NCBI RefSeq assembly: GCF_021729145.1
Contig: NZ_JAJSLW010000021.1
Coordinates: forward strand, 1 to 64,000
Direction: 5' to 3'
DNA: 64,000 bases
Source of the DNA: Membranihabitans maritimus
GTDB taxonomy: Bacteria > Bacteroidota > Bacteroidia > Chitinophagales > Saprospiraceae
The position numbers were made by a program, and so were the translations under genes. Shown piece by piece: positions 16,111 to 25,348 of the stretch. The notes under the pieces are model-generated. The model searched no databases and was not told the DNA's origin. It saw nothing but the letters and a program-made list of their open reading frames with translations. Position 1 is the first letter of the stretch; each line of letters begins with the position of its first letter.

Positions 16111-17079
16111 TTATTGTTCTTTGAATAAAAAACAGCTACTCCCTGATCCTATTTGAATTTGTTTTGATATATAATTTTGAAATTGAAAGTCACCTCTAAG
16201 TTGCCAATCTTGCACTTGATTAAAAAAGTCTTTATTTACCCTTGCTCCTTCGAAATTTGTATCAGGTGGAAATCGTACATTGAAGAAGTCAACCTTCTCT
16301 AATATTGCCTTTTCGAAGGAACATTCGCCTCGGAAGGTGGTATTAGAAAAATTTGCTCCAAATAGATATGCTTCTGTGAAATTAATTCTCTGAAAATCAC
16401 AATTTATGAATTGTCCATTTAATATTTCACTATTTGTAAAATCGATACCGCCTCCACTAGACTTATTGAGTACTATGTTAGGCATGTTTAAATTAGAGAA
16501 ATTAGTTTGGAATAGTTTAGCCCTAGATAGATTCATACCACTTAGATAATCAGGGAACAGTTCAATATTTCCAATTCTACCAAAATTAACATGGCTAAGA
16601 TCAATATTTCCTCTATTCTTACTTCCTAGTTTATTCAACCTTTTGATTATGCCGATGATTCTAAATATGCTCTCCTTGGAATTCGAATATCTAAGATCAT
16701 CAATTTCTTCAATATATCTTTTGATTTCAAGCTTATTTTCCCCTTTAGAATTTACCCAATTAAATAGTAGAACTAAAATTGCTGCGTCAACGATACTGGC
16801 AATCATGGATGGTTTTAAGTTCTCAAATAAGTTATCTATACTGGTTTTGGGGGAAAGTTGAAATATTATTATTGTGATCAAGATGACAATAAATAAAGTA
16901 AAAAAGGATAATTTAACTTTATCTAGTTGAATTCGTTGCCACATTATTTTTATCTTTTTAAAATAGCTTTTTTGCTTGATTTGTTTTTTTTCAGTCAGTA
17001 AGTTCAAAAACTGAATGAGAATTAATGTTATTAATGTTATTGTCACAAGACCTATAAGACACAATAAATATATTGTCAT
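16111..17079 (-). CDS. membrane-anchored pentapeptide-repeat protein
   Basis: 322 aa. Hydrophobic segments at about 1-27, 55-75 and 90-110 are followed by pentapeptide repeats from about 155 to 275 (for example INFTEAYLFGANFSNTTF and MNLSRAKLFQTNFSNLNM), an A(D/N)LxX-type right-handed helix. It lies 22 bp downstream of the convergent order with the HEPN-like gene, same strand, and reads first. Second protein in this island that combines membrane segments and a beta-helix. Confidence 0.7.
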   Translation of the reverse strand: MTIYLLCLIGLVTITLITLILIQFLNLLTEKKQIKQKSYFKKIKIMWQRIQLDKVKLSFFTLFIVILITIIIFQLSPKTSIDNLFENLKPSMIASIVDAAILVLLFNWVNSKGENKLEIKRYIEEIDDLRYSNSKESIFRIIGIIKRLNKLGSKNRGNIDLSHVNFGRIGNIELFPDYLSGMNLSRAKLFQTNFSNLNMPNIVLNKSSGGGIDFTNSEILNGQFINCDFQRINFTEAYLFGANFSNTTFRGECSFEKAILEKVDFFNVRFPPDTNFEGARVNKDFFNQVQDWQLRGDFQFQNYISKQIQIGSGSSCFLFKEQ

Positions 17080-17096
17080 TTGCAGGATACTTAATT

Positions 17097-17747
17097 TTAT
17101 AAAATTCTATACTCCCTCCTCCCAAACTCATCCCTCTCTTCCTTATTCAACTTCGGCACTCCACTCTTTCTATTCATATAAAAATTCAACACCCGGACCA
17201 TATTTCGGGGATGAAAATCCGGACCAAAATGGTCATGGCAGGTGTGGAAGATATCCAAAGCCGTTCGTGGTGTGTTAAAATACGAATTATCCAGAAGATG
17301 ATCGATATACGTTCGGACTTTATCAAAAGAATAGACAGTTAATGGAGTCGGCAGTTCTACGTGTTTTTCCTCATCTGCAAAAGTTTTGAAGTGCTGGTAT
17401 TGTCCCTCCTGATTTTTGATATCGATATCGTAAACGGGCTTTCTTTTTTCATCCGGGTAAGTAGAGATTCGTAAATGATACATATCAACTTCCAATTTGG
17501 GCGCCATGAAAGTAGATAGCGGTTCTTGAAAGATCAGTTGCAAATAATTCGTGTCATTGGGATTGAATCTTTTGGTTTTGAGCGGATTTTCTGCATCGCG
17601 GAAAAAGAAATCTTGTTTTCCCAACAAGAAGGAACATTCATATGCTGAATAGCCCCACCGAATCCGGTAATCCCGGATTCGATAGATTTTGTCAAAATCC
17701 ATCGCGCAACAGCTTTGTTTGAAGGTTTTCTTTTTGCGATTGGGCAT
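17097..17747 (-). CDS. hypothetical protein, possible HTH at N-terminus
   Basis: 216 aa, basic N-terminus. Residues 18-50 ('IYRIRDYRIRWGYSAYECSF') look like a degenerate XRE-type helix-turn-helix, in the same style as the gene upstream. The C-terminal part (HTCHDHFGPDFHPRNMVRVL) carries several histidines. I do not know the family. It follows the next HTH gene by 41 bp on the same strand. Confidence 0.55.
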   Translation of the reverse strand: MPNRKKKTFKQSCCAMDFDKIYRIRDYRIRWGYSAYECSFLLGKQDFFFRDAENPLKTKRFNPNDTNYLQLIFQEPLSTFMAPKLEVDMYHLRISTYPDEKRKPVYDIDIKNQEGQYQHFKTFADEEKHVELPTPLTVYSFDKVRTYIDHLLDNSYFNTPRTALDIFHTCHDHFGPDFHPRNMVRVLNFYMNRKSGVPKLNKEERDEFGRREYRIL

Positions 17748-17788
17748 ATTGATATTAGAGAATTACGTTCCAACAAAATAAAAAGAAA

Positions 17789-18325
17789 TTACAGCTTTTT
17801 ATATAATGCCTCATTTTCACTCAATCGAATAAGCTTTTTTCTTTCTTCCGCTCTGGCAATAATAGCAGTGAAATGACTGGTCCTCCAGTTCTGAATAGCG
17901 TATCGATTGCAATATTCAGTAATTTCTTTTACAGAGTGCCAATCATTAAAAAAAGCATCTCCCTTTTCTAATAGGACGTTTAATATTCCAGTAGGGCCAA
18001 GGTATTCTGGAATTTCAATGACCTCCTTTTTCACCATTTTTTCAGGAAGTGGCTCGGGAGGATAAAAATCCTTCATCGTATATTCCATATAATTTCCCTG
18101 TTGTTTAGATATTTCCGTAAAAGCTTTTGCAAGTTTATTGAGGTTCTCATCTGTGTAGGAATTTGGTCTTGCACTACCTTCAATTCCTCCCAGCAAATTA
18201 CTGGATGATTCTGGGTACAGAATTCTCGAAACATCCCTTTGTGATAGGCCTAATTCTAATCTTATATATCTGACTCGATTAATTATGTAAAGATGTAATT
18301 GTGGTATTTGAATGATTTCTTTCAT
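17789..18325 (-). CDS. XRE-like HTH protein
   Basis: 178 aa from the ATG at 18325; a TTG three codons upstream is less likely. Residues 15-60 form an XRE helix-turn-helix ('YIRLELGLSQRDVSRILYP'), then an acidic/proline linker, and a C-terminal helical part (WRTSHFTAIIARAEERKKL). It may regulate the genes downstream. First gene of the minus-strand set that reads 18325 to 15285. Confidence 0.65.
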   Translation of the reverse strand: MKEIIQIPQLHLYIINRVRYIRLELGLSQRDVSRILYPESSSNLLGGIEGSARPNSYTDENLNKLAKAFTEISKQQGNYMEYTMKDFYPPEPLPEKMVKKEVIEIPEYLGPTGILNVLLEKGDAFFNDWHSVKEITEYCNRYAIQNWRTSHFTAIIARAEERKKLIRLSENEALYKKL

Positions 18326-18563
18326 TAACCACAATTTCGCATGAGAATAAATTATACATTGGGCGATAAATATTTTGTATTTATAGAATTATTCATTATT
18401 ATTGCATTGTAGCTAGTTCATTAATGATTTATGAACAATGCTGCTTAGGTATTAACTAAAAGAGTCTCGACTACAAACTCTCACAATTTGTAATTACGGA
18501 CGAGACGGTAGGTTAATGCCCATGATGATATTTTGTGTACCTTGGTATACATGAAGGAATCAT

Positions 18564-18633
18564 GGGCTCTATCGATTTTCCGTTCCGTAAGGAGTGAGAG
18601 CCTTGTAGTACGGTAGATAGGGCCCTATTTTTC
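18564..18633 (+). ncRNA. stable hairpin followed by a T-run (terminator or small RNA end)
   Basis: GGGCTCTATC (18564-18573) pairs with GATAGGGCCC (18616-18625) with one mismatch and a loop of about 42 nt, followed by TATTTTT. It could be the end of a small RNA or a terminator of a degraded gene. It is the only strong structure between the HTH gene and the GC-rich region. Confidence 0.35.
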
Positions 18634-18672
18634 CCTTCTCTTCACACGAGGCTCGACAACGAATAATAAAAG

Positions 18673-18834
18673 ATGCGAGCGAAGCAACCAACCGATCAGA
18701 TGAAGTACTATGGAGCCGGAATCCGGGCGCTGGGAGATCTCGGTGTCATGGGGTGGACGCGGGATAGGTCTTCGTTTGGGCAGCTATCGTTGTATGAATT
18801 GATCTACCGGTTGAAACCCCGCAAGCCTGTATAG
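18673..18834 (+). CDS. short ORF, 53 aa
   Basis: ATG at 18673 to TAG at 18832-18834. The peptide contains 'KYYGAGIRALGDLGVMGW' and 'LSLYELIYRLKPRKP', is basic and has the GC-rich codon use of the following gene, unlike the AT-rich genes before it. It looks like a real small protein or a fragment of one. No family recognised. Confidence 0.35.
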   Translation: MRAKQPTDQMKYYGAGIRALGDLGVMGWTRDRSSFGQLSLYELIYRLKPRKPV

Positions 18835-18930
18835 CTATTCCCGGCCTTTTCCTACGATAGGACCGGCTGCTAAGGACTGTTTAGCATCCGGCGACTCTAT
18901 TATTTTTTCGGATTTACTAAACAAACAAAG

Positions 18931-20520
18931 ATGAGTAAATATTTATGGATCCTACTCCTGGCAGGAGTATGGGGAGAGGGGTATGCACAGGAAGGAGACG
19001 AACTGATCGGGGACGGAGATACGGGTACGGCCCAGGCCGAGACAGGCTCGGCGGGCACAGCGGTGATCTATGGGGAGATCGAATCTGTGGAGCCGGTGGA
19101 TACGATGAAATTGGTACTATGGCGACGATACCTGGGAAATGCAGGTGGTTTCCCGAGCGTTGAGCGCTTGCCTTCGAGGACGGAAAAGGGGAACCTATTC
19201 AACCGGACGATAGCCAGTAGGACATTTTCTTTCCATCTGGACCTGGACCGGCCGGGGTATTTTTCCCTATACCAGGATGCTTATACCTTCTGCGACCGGA
19301 TGAAAATCCGGCCGGGCGACAGCGTATTTATCCATATCGATACCAAACGGGCGCTGGTACGGTTTACCGGACCGAATGCTATACGTTTTCAGGCCCAGTA
19401 CGACCTGGCACGCGCCATCGATGCGGAAAAGAAGTCCCGCGATCCGGTAATGACAGGCATGGACCGGGAGACGTTTTTATCAGAAGAAAAAACACAGAAG
19501 GTATATCAAAAGGCTCGTGAAGCGGCAAAAGAAAGTATGCTTCCCCTGATGCGCATGATCTTCAACGATCAACAAAAATACCAATATCTGGAGGAATGGG
19601 TGGATAGGGATCCCTACAACCACCGGGGCTGGGAAGTGATTGCGATGTACCGCCCACTGGTGGACGAATCGGGTATCCGTTCAATGGAGTTCCGGCTCCT
19701 GGGGGAAATTCTTCAACCGATGGCTCAGTTTCTATACCTGGGTCTAAATGGCAACAAAGAATCCAAACGAATATGGGACACTTATACTGACCGGATGGAA
19801 GCTATTCCATTGCCGGATGATATATCCTACATAGAACCGGGAATCATTGATTTTTTGTACCGGAGTATCCAGGCATACCAAAAAGTAAATGGGAAAAATG
19901 TGAGTTTCGAGGAGATGATTCACAGGTATGGTACTCCACTGGGCGATTATGCCATTGCGTATTATGTAATCCGCCAATACAAGCATCAGGAAAACCCAGA
20001 TTCCTTGTTTAGTCGCGCGCTGGAATTCATTCAAACATCGTGGTTACGTACCGGAGTGCAGCAAATGGCTTCCAGGATAAAGACCGGCACCCCTTTTCCT
20101 GATATCTCGCTAAAAAATGCAGACGGGAAGGAAGTCAGGCTTTCGGAGTTCCAGGGGAAGGCCGTCCTTATCGACTTCTGGTATACGGGTTGCGGGGCGT
20201 GCCTGAAATACTACCGGGAGACCCTGGGACCAGTGGAAGAGCGGATGCGGGAGGAAGACGAAGTGGTCTTCGCTTCTATATCCTCGGACCGGAACCGGGA
20301 GGTATGGCTGCGCAGCATTCAGGAGGGAAAATATACCTCTCCGGATTTGCTCAACCTGGCCACCGGGGGATTTGACCACCCGCTGCTGAAGTATTACGGG
20401 ATACGTGCCTATCCCACGCAAATGTTGCTGGACCGGGAAGGGAAGATCTACCAGATCGGGAATTTTCCGAAGGACCCACGGGAATTGGAGGCATTGATCC
20501 GGGAGGTTTTGAAAAAATAA
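18931..20520 (+). CDS. TlpA-like thioredoxin-domain envelope protein
   Basis: 529 aa. Signal peptide at 1-20 (ends GYAQ). The middle (about 40-370) is a mostly helical region of the type often seen before TlpA domains in Bacteroidota. The C-terminal 140 residues are an AhpC/TSA-TlpA thioredoxin domain with the redox motif C421-G-A-C424 in FWYTGCGACLKYY and cis-proline in AYPTQML. It would reduce or exchange disulfides in the periplasm. GC-rich codon use. In Bacteroidota such proteins are often encoded next to SusC/SusD loci, as here. Confidence 0.8.
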   Translation: MSKYLWILLLAGVWGEGYAQEGDELIGDGDTGTAQAETGSAGTAVIYGEIESVEPVDTMKLVLWRRYLGNAGGFPSVERLPSRTEKGNLFNRTIASRTFSFHLDLDRPGYFSLYQDAYTFCDRMKIRPGDSVFIHIDTKRALVRFTGPNAIRFQAQYDLARAIDAEKKSRDPVMTGMDRETFLSEEKTQKVYQKAREAAKESMLPLMRMIFNDQQKYQYLEEWVDRDPYNHRGWEVIAMYRPLVDESGIRSMEFRLLGEILQPMAQFLYLGLNGNKESKRIWDTYTDRMEAIPLPDDISYIEPGIIDFLYRSIQAYQKVNGKNVSFEEMIHRYGTPLGDYAIAYYVIRQYKHQENPDSLFSRALEFIQTSWLRTGVQQMASRIKTGTPFPDISLKNADGKEVRLSEFQGKAVLIDFWYTGCGACLKYYRETLGPVEERMREEDEVVFASISSDRNREVWLRSIQEGKYTSPDLLNLATGGFDHPLLKYYGIRAYPTQMLLDREGKIYQIGNFPKDPRELEALIREVLKK

Positions 20521-21356
20521 ATAGAAAGTAATAATAAAAGTACCCGGGTGAATAAACCCGGGTAAAGAATTCATGCCATGCTTATGACCTGTGATTGCTG
20601 CGTCGCGTTCGGACCGGTGATGGCAGGTCAAAGCGGAGTTCTCCGGTCAAAGGACCGGAGGGAGAGTCCCGGTGGCCGGAGGGCGACCGGACAATGATTG
20701 ACAGGTTGGACAGCCCCAGGTGCGCGGCGGGTGAATATTTTTTAATTAATTAGATCAAGTTGAGAATGTTTGAAAAGGACCCGATACGTACGACTGGATT
20801 TCCGGAGCAGTGTTATTGGATTCCTTCTGTCAGTACATTGCAATTCGCCATAACACTTCCGGAGCCGGTAGGGGCTGCCCCTGTTTTTATCAGGAAAAGA
20901 AAGGATTATTTTGAAGGAGCCTGGATTGATAAAGAAAAACTTTTGGTTATGAGAGAGAAAAGACGCTTCGATGATGGAACTGGATTAGAAAGAAATTAAA
21001 GAGAAAATGAATGGAAAAATTACAGAACAATTTGAAATAAATGCTCGGCTGCGGGAGAGGTAAGTCAAAATACGTGGGAGCGGGAGCCAGCATTGCGGAA
21101 GAGCATTTATTTTGACCGGCTTTTTGCTTCCTTTTTTCCGCAAAAAAGGAAGGGAGAAAATACAAACCGAAATATGAAGATGCCAATGAAAAGTAAAGAT
21201 AATCTGGAAATTAAAAGCAAGGTAAAACCATGACAGAACTTAATTTGGAGAAGCTACACGAAATGTAATGAAAAAAAAATACGGAATCCGGGCTCACCAA
21301 TCCTCGCTATCACACAGGCTGATGCGCGGCTTAGCGATCCCTCTAAAAAACAGCCT
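20521..21356. other. repeat-rich gap before susC
   Basis: About 835 bp without a convincing gene; a 79-codon plus-strand frame at 20760-20999 lacks features. It holds a perfect hairpin TACCCGGGT/ACCCGGGTA at 20541-20564, a run of CCGG/GACCGG words at 20640-20700, and from about 21228 a leader (ACCATGACAGAACT, then ATCCGGGCTC and GATCCCTC) that occurs again before susD. Confidence 0.5.
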
Positions 21357-24300
21357 ATGAAAACAACACAACGCATAACACTACTTATATTGATAAGCAC
21401 AGCCTGGTTACAAGCCCAACAGGCCGTATACACCCTGCACGGTAGTGTATGGGACTCCTTGACACAACACGTATTGGTGGGGGCTGCCGTGCAGGTGATG
21501 GGGGAAGAAAACATAGGTTCTGTGACGGATGAATCGGGCCGTTTCACCCTGTCCCTCACCGAAGGAACCTATACATTGGAAGTCCGGTACCTGGGGTATA
21601 GACCAAAGCAACTACTTACGCACATACCGGGTACCGACTCCATTGGGGTGAACCTGGCGCCTTCGGGAATTTCACTCGGGGAAGTGGAGATCGTCTCCAC
21701 GGGCTACCAGGAGTTGCCGCGGGAGCGGGCGACGGGCTCCTTCGCGACCCTGGATGAAGCTGAAGTGCAGCGCCGGGTAAGTCCTAACCTCCTGGACCGG
21801 CTGGAAGATATGGTGCCGGGATTAGTGCTCAACCGGGTAGGTGCTGATAATGATCCGATTACTATCCGTGGAAGGAGTACAATCTATGCGAATGCGCAGC
21901 CGCTGATCATAGTGGACGGCTTCCCATACGACGGGGATCTGGCGTCGATTAATCCCAATGATGTGGAGAACATCACCGTGTTGCGGGATGCGGCGGCCGC
22001 CTCCATCTGGGGGGCACGGGCCGGGAACGGGGTGATCGTGATCACGACGAAGCAGGGGAAGTATGACGAGCCGCTAAAGGTGTCCTTCAATAGTAATGCA
22101 ACCTTCCAGGAACAAAGGGATCTTTATTATCGCCCGCTGATGTCGATGACGGACTACATTGAGGCGGAAGAGATCCTGTTTGACAAGGGGTACTACAGCA
22201 GTATGGAAAACTCGAGTAACCAACCGGTATTATCGCCCGTGGCGGAGACCCTGATCGCACAACGGAACGGGTTGATAGATAACACTAAAGCAAAATCGAT
22301 CCTGGACAGTTACCGGAATCACGATGTACGGGAAGAGCTGAACCAATATTACTACCGGCCGACCTGGAAGCAACAATATTCCCTGTCCCTTCAGGGTGGG
22401 ACCGGACGGCATAGGTATGCGTTCTCGGTGGGGTACGATGATAACCAGGCCCAGATTATCGGCAATGGGCGGAAGCGGATCACATTGAATGCCCGGAATA
22501 CATGGACTTCCCGATCTGAGCGATTGAGGACAGATATAGGACTTTACTTCTCCCGGGACCGCACGGACAATGACAATTCGGCCCCGGGGACTTACCCTTA
22601 TGAGTCACTGGCTGATAATAGCGGACAACCACTACCGGTAATGCGGGGGTACCGCCGTACGTACCTGGATGGCCTGGACACAGTAGGATTGCTGGACTGG
22701 CGATACCGTCCCTTAGAAGAGATCGGGCTCCGTGACAGGAATAGCATGAATACGGAATACCGGTTACAGGCTGGGATCGGTTGGGAAATTTTCACGGGCC
22801 TGAAGATAGAAGGTAAATACCAGTACTGGCAAAGCTTGAATGAGATGCGGGACTATCAGCCTGTGGAGAGCTATGATGCCCGCAATATGGTCAACTTATT
22901 TACCCAGGTAGATGATAATGGAGATTTGTTACGCAAAGTACCGGAAGGGGGTATCCTGGATCTGAGTAATTCAGAGAGCCATAGCCACACCTTGAGAGGA
23001 CAATTCCGATATGATCGGAGATCCGTATTACATGAATGGTACTTGCTGGGAGGTGTAGAAGTCCGGGATCATCCTTCGGAAAGTAATAGCATGCGATACT
23101 ATGGGTATGACGATGAAACGGGAGAATTCCAAGTCGTAGATTTGGAAAGTAGGTACCCATATTTTCATAATGGACGCCAAATCACTATTCTTTCCGGTCA
23201 GTCCATCGGAGGGAGTTTGGATCGGTTTGTCTCTTATTATTTCAATGGGTCTTATAGCTACGATTACCGATATGTGATATCAGCAAGTGTCCGGAAAGAT
23301 GCGTCCAATCTATTCGGCGTGCGGACCAACCAAAGGGGCGTACCTTTGTGGTCAGCTGGATTGAGCTGGAATGTAAGTGAAGAAGGTTTTTACGGGATCT
23401 CGCAAATCCCATATTTGAAATTTAGATTGACTTATGGTTACAGTGGAAATGTGGATCGATCATTATCGGCTCTTACAAGAGCAAGTTACCGTTCTGCGGC
23501 ACTAAATAATAACATTAGTGGTTTTCCTATACCCTATGCACAGATCATATCTCCACCAAATTCGGAATTGCGCTGGGAGAAGATCTCAACCTGGAATATG
23601 GGGATCAATTGGAGTACAATTAATCGGCGTATTCAGGGAACAGTAGAGTTCTATATAAAAACTGGGAGAGATTTAATCGGGGACCGCCAATTTCCTTATT
23701 CCAGTGGTGTTCAGGAATTGAGGGGCAATTTTGCTTCCACACGCACTGCAGGCTGGGATGTAAATGTGACGACCCGAAATACGGAGGGGAAAGTTCGATG
23801 GACCACGCGTGGAATACTGAGCATTGTAAAGGAAAAAGTAACGGACTATGAACAAGATGGTTTGACGTCAAATTATTTATACTCCTCTACCAGAAGTCCG
23901 TTTGAAGACCGGCCTTTATTTGGAATGTATAGCTATCCCTGGGCGGGGCTGGATCCGCAGACGGGGGACCCGATGATTTGGTTCGAAGGAGAAGCCAGTA
24001 GGGACTATAGTGCAATTCGTAGCCGGTTTTCGAAGGAGGATCTGATCTACCACGGTCCGGGAAGGCCACCCATATTCGGAGCGGTACGGAATGAACTGAC
24101 CTGGAAGGGATGGAACTTGTCCGCCAACATAAGCTATAGATTGGGCTATTACTACCGGAGAAGATCGGTGAACTACCCCATGCTATTGAATGGTGACCTG
24201 GACCATCAGGACTTTGCGGACCGGTGGCAGCAGCCGGGAGATGAATCGCATACTAATGTTCCATCACTGCCTTCATCGATCTATTATGACAGGGATAATA

Positions 24301-24542
24301 CTTATATCTATTCGGATATACTGGTGGAAAAGGGTGACCATATCCGGTTTCAGGACATACGGCTAAGTTATTCACTGGACCGGGATCGGATGCCGCGACT
24401 GCCTGTGGCGCATGCAGAGTTCTACGGGTACGTGAACAACATCGGTATCCTGTGGAAGGCGAGTGATGATCCCCTGGACCCGGACTTCCGGAGTGTGAAG
24501 CCGCGAAGGAGTGTAGCGGTAGGGGTGCGGGTGGAGTTTTAA
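21357..24542 (+). CDS. SusC/RagA-type TonB-linked outer-membrane transporter
   Basis: 1061 aa. Signal peptide to about residue 20, carboxypeptidase-regulatory-like domain about 25-110 ('GSVWDSLTQHVLVGAAVQV'), plug domain about 115-235 with 'PNDVENITVLRDAAAASIWG' and NGVIVITTK, then a 22-strand beta barrel to the C-terminal aromatic 'VGVRVEF'. Imports oligosaccharides or peptides with the SusD lipoprotein. The length fits the family. Base composition is uneven: GC-rich up to about 23.0 kb, AT-richer from about 23.0 to 23.9 kb, GC-rich again to the end. susD starts more than 800 bp downstream, which is unusual. Confidence 0.9.
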   Translation: MKTTQRITLLILISTAWLQAQQAVYTLHGSVWDSLTQHVLVGAAVQVMGEENIGSVTDESGRFTLSLTEGTYTLEVRYLGYRPKQLLTHIPGTDSIGVNLAPSGISLGEVEIVSTGYQELPRERATGSFATLDEAEVQRRVSPNLLDRLEDMVPGLVLNRVGADNDPITIRGRSTIYANAQPLIIVDGFPYDGDLASINPNDVENITVLRDAAAASIWGARAGNGVIVITTKQGKYDEPLKVSFNSNATFQEQRDLYYRPLMSMTDYIEAEEILFDKGYYSSMENSSNQPVLSPVAETLIAQRNGLIDNTKAKSILDSYRNHDVREELNQYYYRPTWKQQYSLSLQGGTGRHRYAFSVGYDDNQAQIIGNGRKRITLNARNTWTSRSERLRTDIGLYFSRDRTDNDNSAPGTYPYESLADNSGQPLPVMRGYRRTYLDGLDTVGLLDWRYRPLEEIGLRDRNSMNTEYRLQAGIGWEIFTGLKIEGKYQYWQSLNEMRDYQPVESYDARNMVNLFTQVDDNGDLLRKVPEGGILDLSNSESHSHTLRGQFRYDRRSVLHEWYLLGGVEVRDHPSESNSMRYYGYDDETGEFQVVDLESRYPYFHNGRQITILSGQSIGGSLDRFVSYYFNGSYSYDYRYVISASVRKDASNLFGVRTNQRGVPLWSAGLSWNVSEEGFYGISQIPYLKFRLTYGYSGNVDRSLSALTRASYRSAALNNNISGFPIPYAQIISPPNSELRWEKISTWNMGINWSTINRRIQGTVEFYIKTGRDLIGDRQFPYSSGVQELRGNFASTRTAGWDVNVTTRNTEGKVRWTTRGILSIVKEKVTDYEQDGLTSNYLYSSTRSPFEDRPLFGMYSYPWAGLDPQTGDPMIWFEGEASRDYSAIRSRFSKEDLIYHGPGRPPIFGAVRNELTWKGWNLSANISYRLGYYYRRRSVNYPMLLNGDLDHQDFADRWQQPGDESHTNVPSLPSSIYYDRDNTYIYSDILVEKGDHIRFQDIRLSYSLDRDRMPRLPVAHAEFYGYVNNIGILWKASDDPLDPDFRSVKPRRSVAVGVRVEF

Positions 24543-24575
24543 TTCCCCTTGTGAAAGAAGTAAATCCTGAATAGA

Positions 24576-24663
24576 AACCTTGAAGGTCTAGTTGGTAGGC
24601 GCTGTAAGGAGTGATCCAATTCTGAGAAAGTTTCAAAGGGTCAAATCAGAGACCTTCAAGGTT
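24576..24663. repeat. 14-bp perfect inverted repeat downstream of susC
   Basis: AACCTTGAAGGTCT (24576-24589) and AGACCTTCAAGGTT (24650-24663), 60 bp apart. Each arm is itself nearly palindromic. First of a chain of hairpins in the susC-susD gap. Confidence 0.7.
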
Positions 24664-24750
24664 AGAGCAAAGTTCCTGTGACGGGAATTCAGGAGCAGTG
24701 AATGAAAATGGAAGCCTGTATGGAAAAGCGCTGAAGATGACCGAATGAAG

Positions 24751-25050
24751 TCCGACCGGAGGTCGGACCAAGGGTATGACTGAACGCAATCCCGTTGACC
24801 AACGGGATCGAAGATGGTAAATCTATCTTCGGTGAAGGAACCTCGCCTTCCATGGCGAGGGTGGGCAAGCTCTGATGAGGGAACCGAGGGTTCCGTCCCG
24901 AGGCTACAGTATATACAGGAACCGAGCCTTCCATGGCGAGGGGTGGTAAACCGCTTTATGAGGCTTGCCACGTTCTTCGTGGAAAACTTTACGGACCAGC
25001 CCTATCGGGGCTGAATATGGGTAACCCCGGGTGTTGTACCCGGGGTAAGT
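24751..25050. repeat. chain of small perfect hairpins between susC and susD
   Basis: Successive stems with unrelated sequences: TCCGACC/GGTCGGA (24751-24767), ATCCCGTTG/CAACGGGAT (24789-24808), CCTCGCC/GGCGAGG (24841-24860), GGAACC/GGTTCC (24880-24894), CCACG/CGTGG (near 24968), CAGCCC/GGGCTG (near 25000) and CCCCGGGT/ACCCGGGG (near 25024-25046). The CTTCCATGGCGAGG word occurs twice. No open frame spans this stretch. Confidence 0.7.
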
Positions 25051-25099
25051 AAGAAACGAGTTAAAAGTTCTGGCGTGTGTTTTTGCAATCCCTCAAGGG

Positions 25100-25348
25100 G
25101 CCATGCCCAAGGCATCTGGCAAAGTCATCCCTATGGGGACTTCGTGGAAACCATGACAGAACTGAATTCCTGGGAAGGAAACAAGGGATATATGGTAAAA
25201 AAACAATAAAATCCGGGCTCGGGAATCCGCTGTCCTACAAGCATGGCAGGCTACCCGATCCCTCAAAATCATGAAAAATAGAAAATACACTGCGAACCTT
25301 TGCGTGAACTTTGTGAAACTCTGTGTAACAACTAAAATCACCATAACC
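25100..25348 (+). repeat. susD leader: copy of dispersed repeats plus imperfect 'TTTGCGTGAACTTTGTG' repeats
   Basis: 25100-25165 is, in reverse complement, closely similar to the interior of the MITE-like element at 44695-44906 (shared words CCAAGGCATCTGGCA and ATCCCTATG). 25152-25270 repeats words found before susC (CATGACAGAACT, ATCCGGGCTC, GATCCCTC). 25290-25325 is a run of imperfect GTGAACTTTG-like repeats. No terminator recognised. Confidence 0.5.

Noticed and set aside
20760-20999. 79-aa plus-strand ORF before susC
   Set aside because: No domain or signal, and repeat-rich surroundings; it looks accidental.
24576-25050. CRISPR or REP array between susC and susD
   Set aside because: The stems differ in sequence and there is no common repeat unit, so neither fits.
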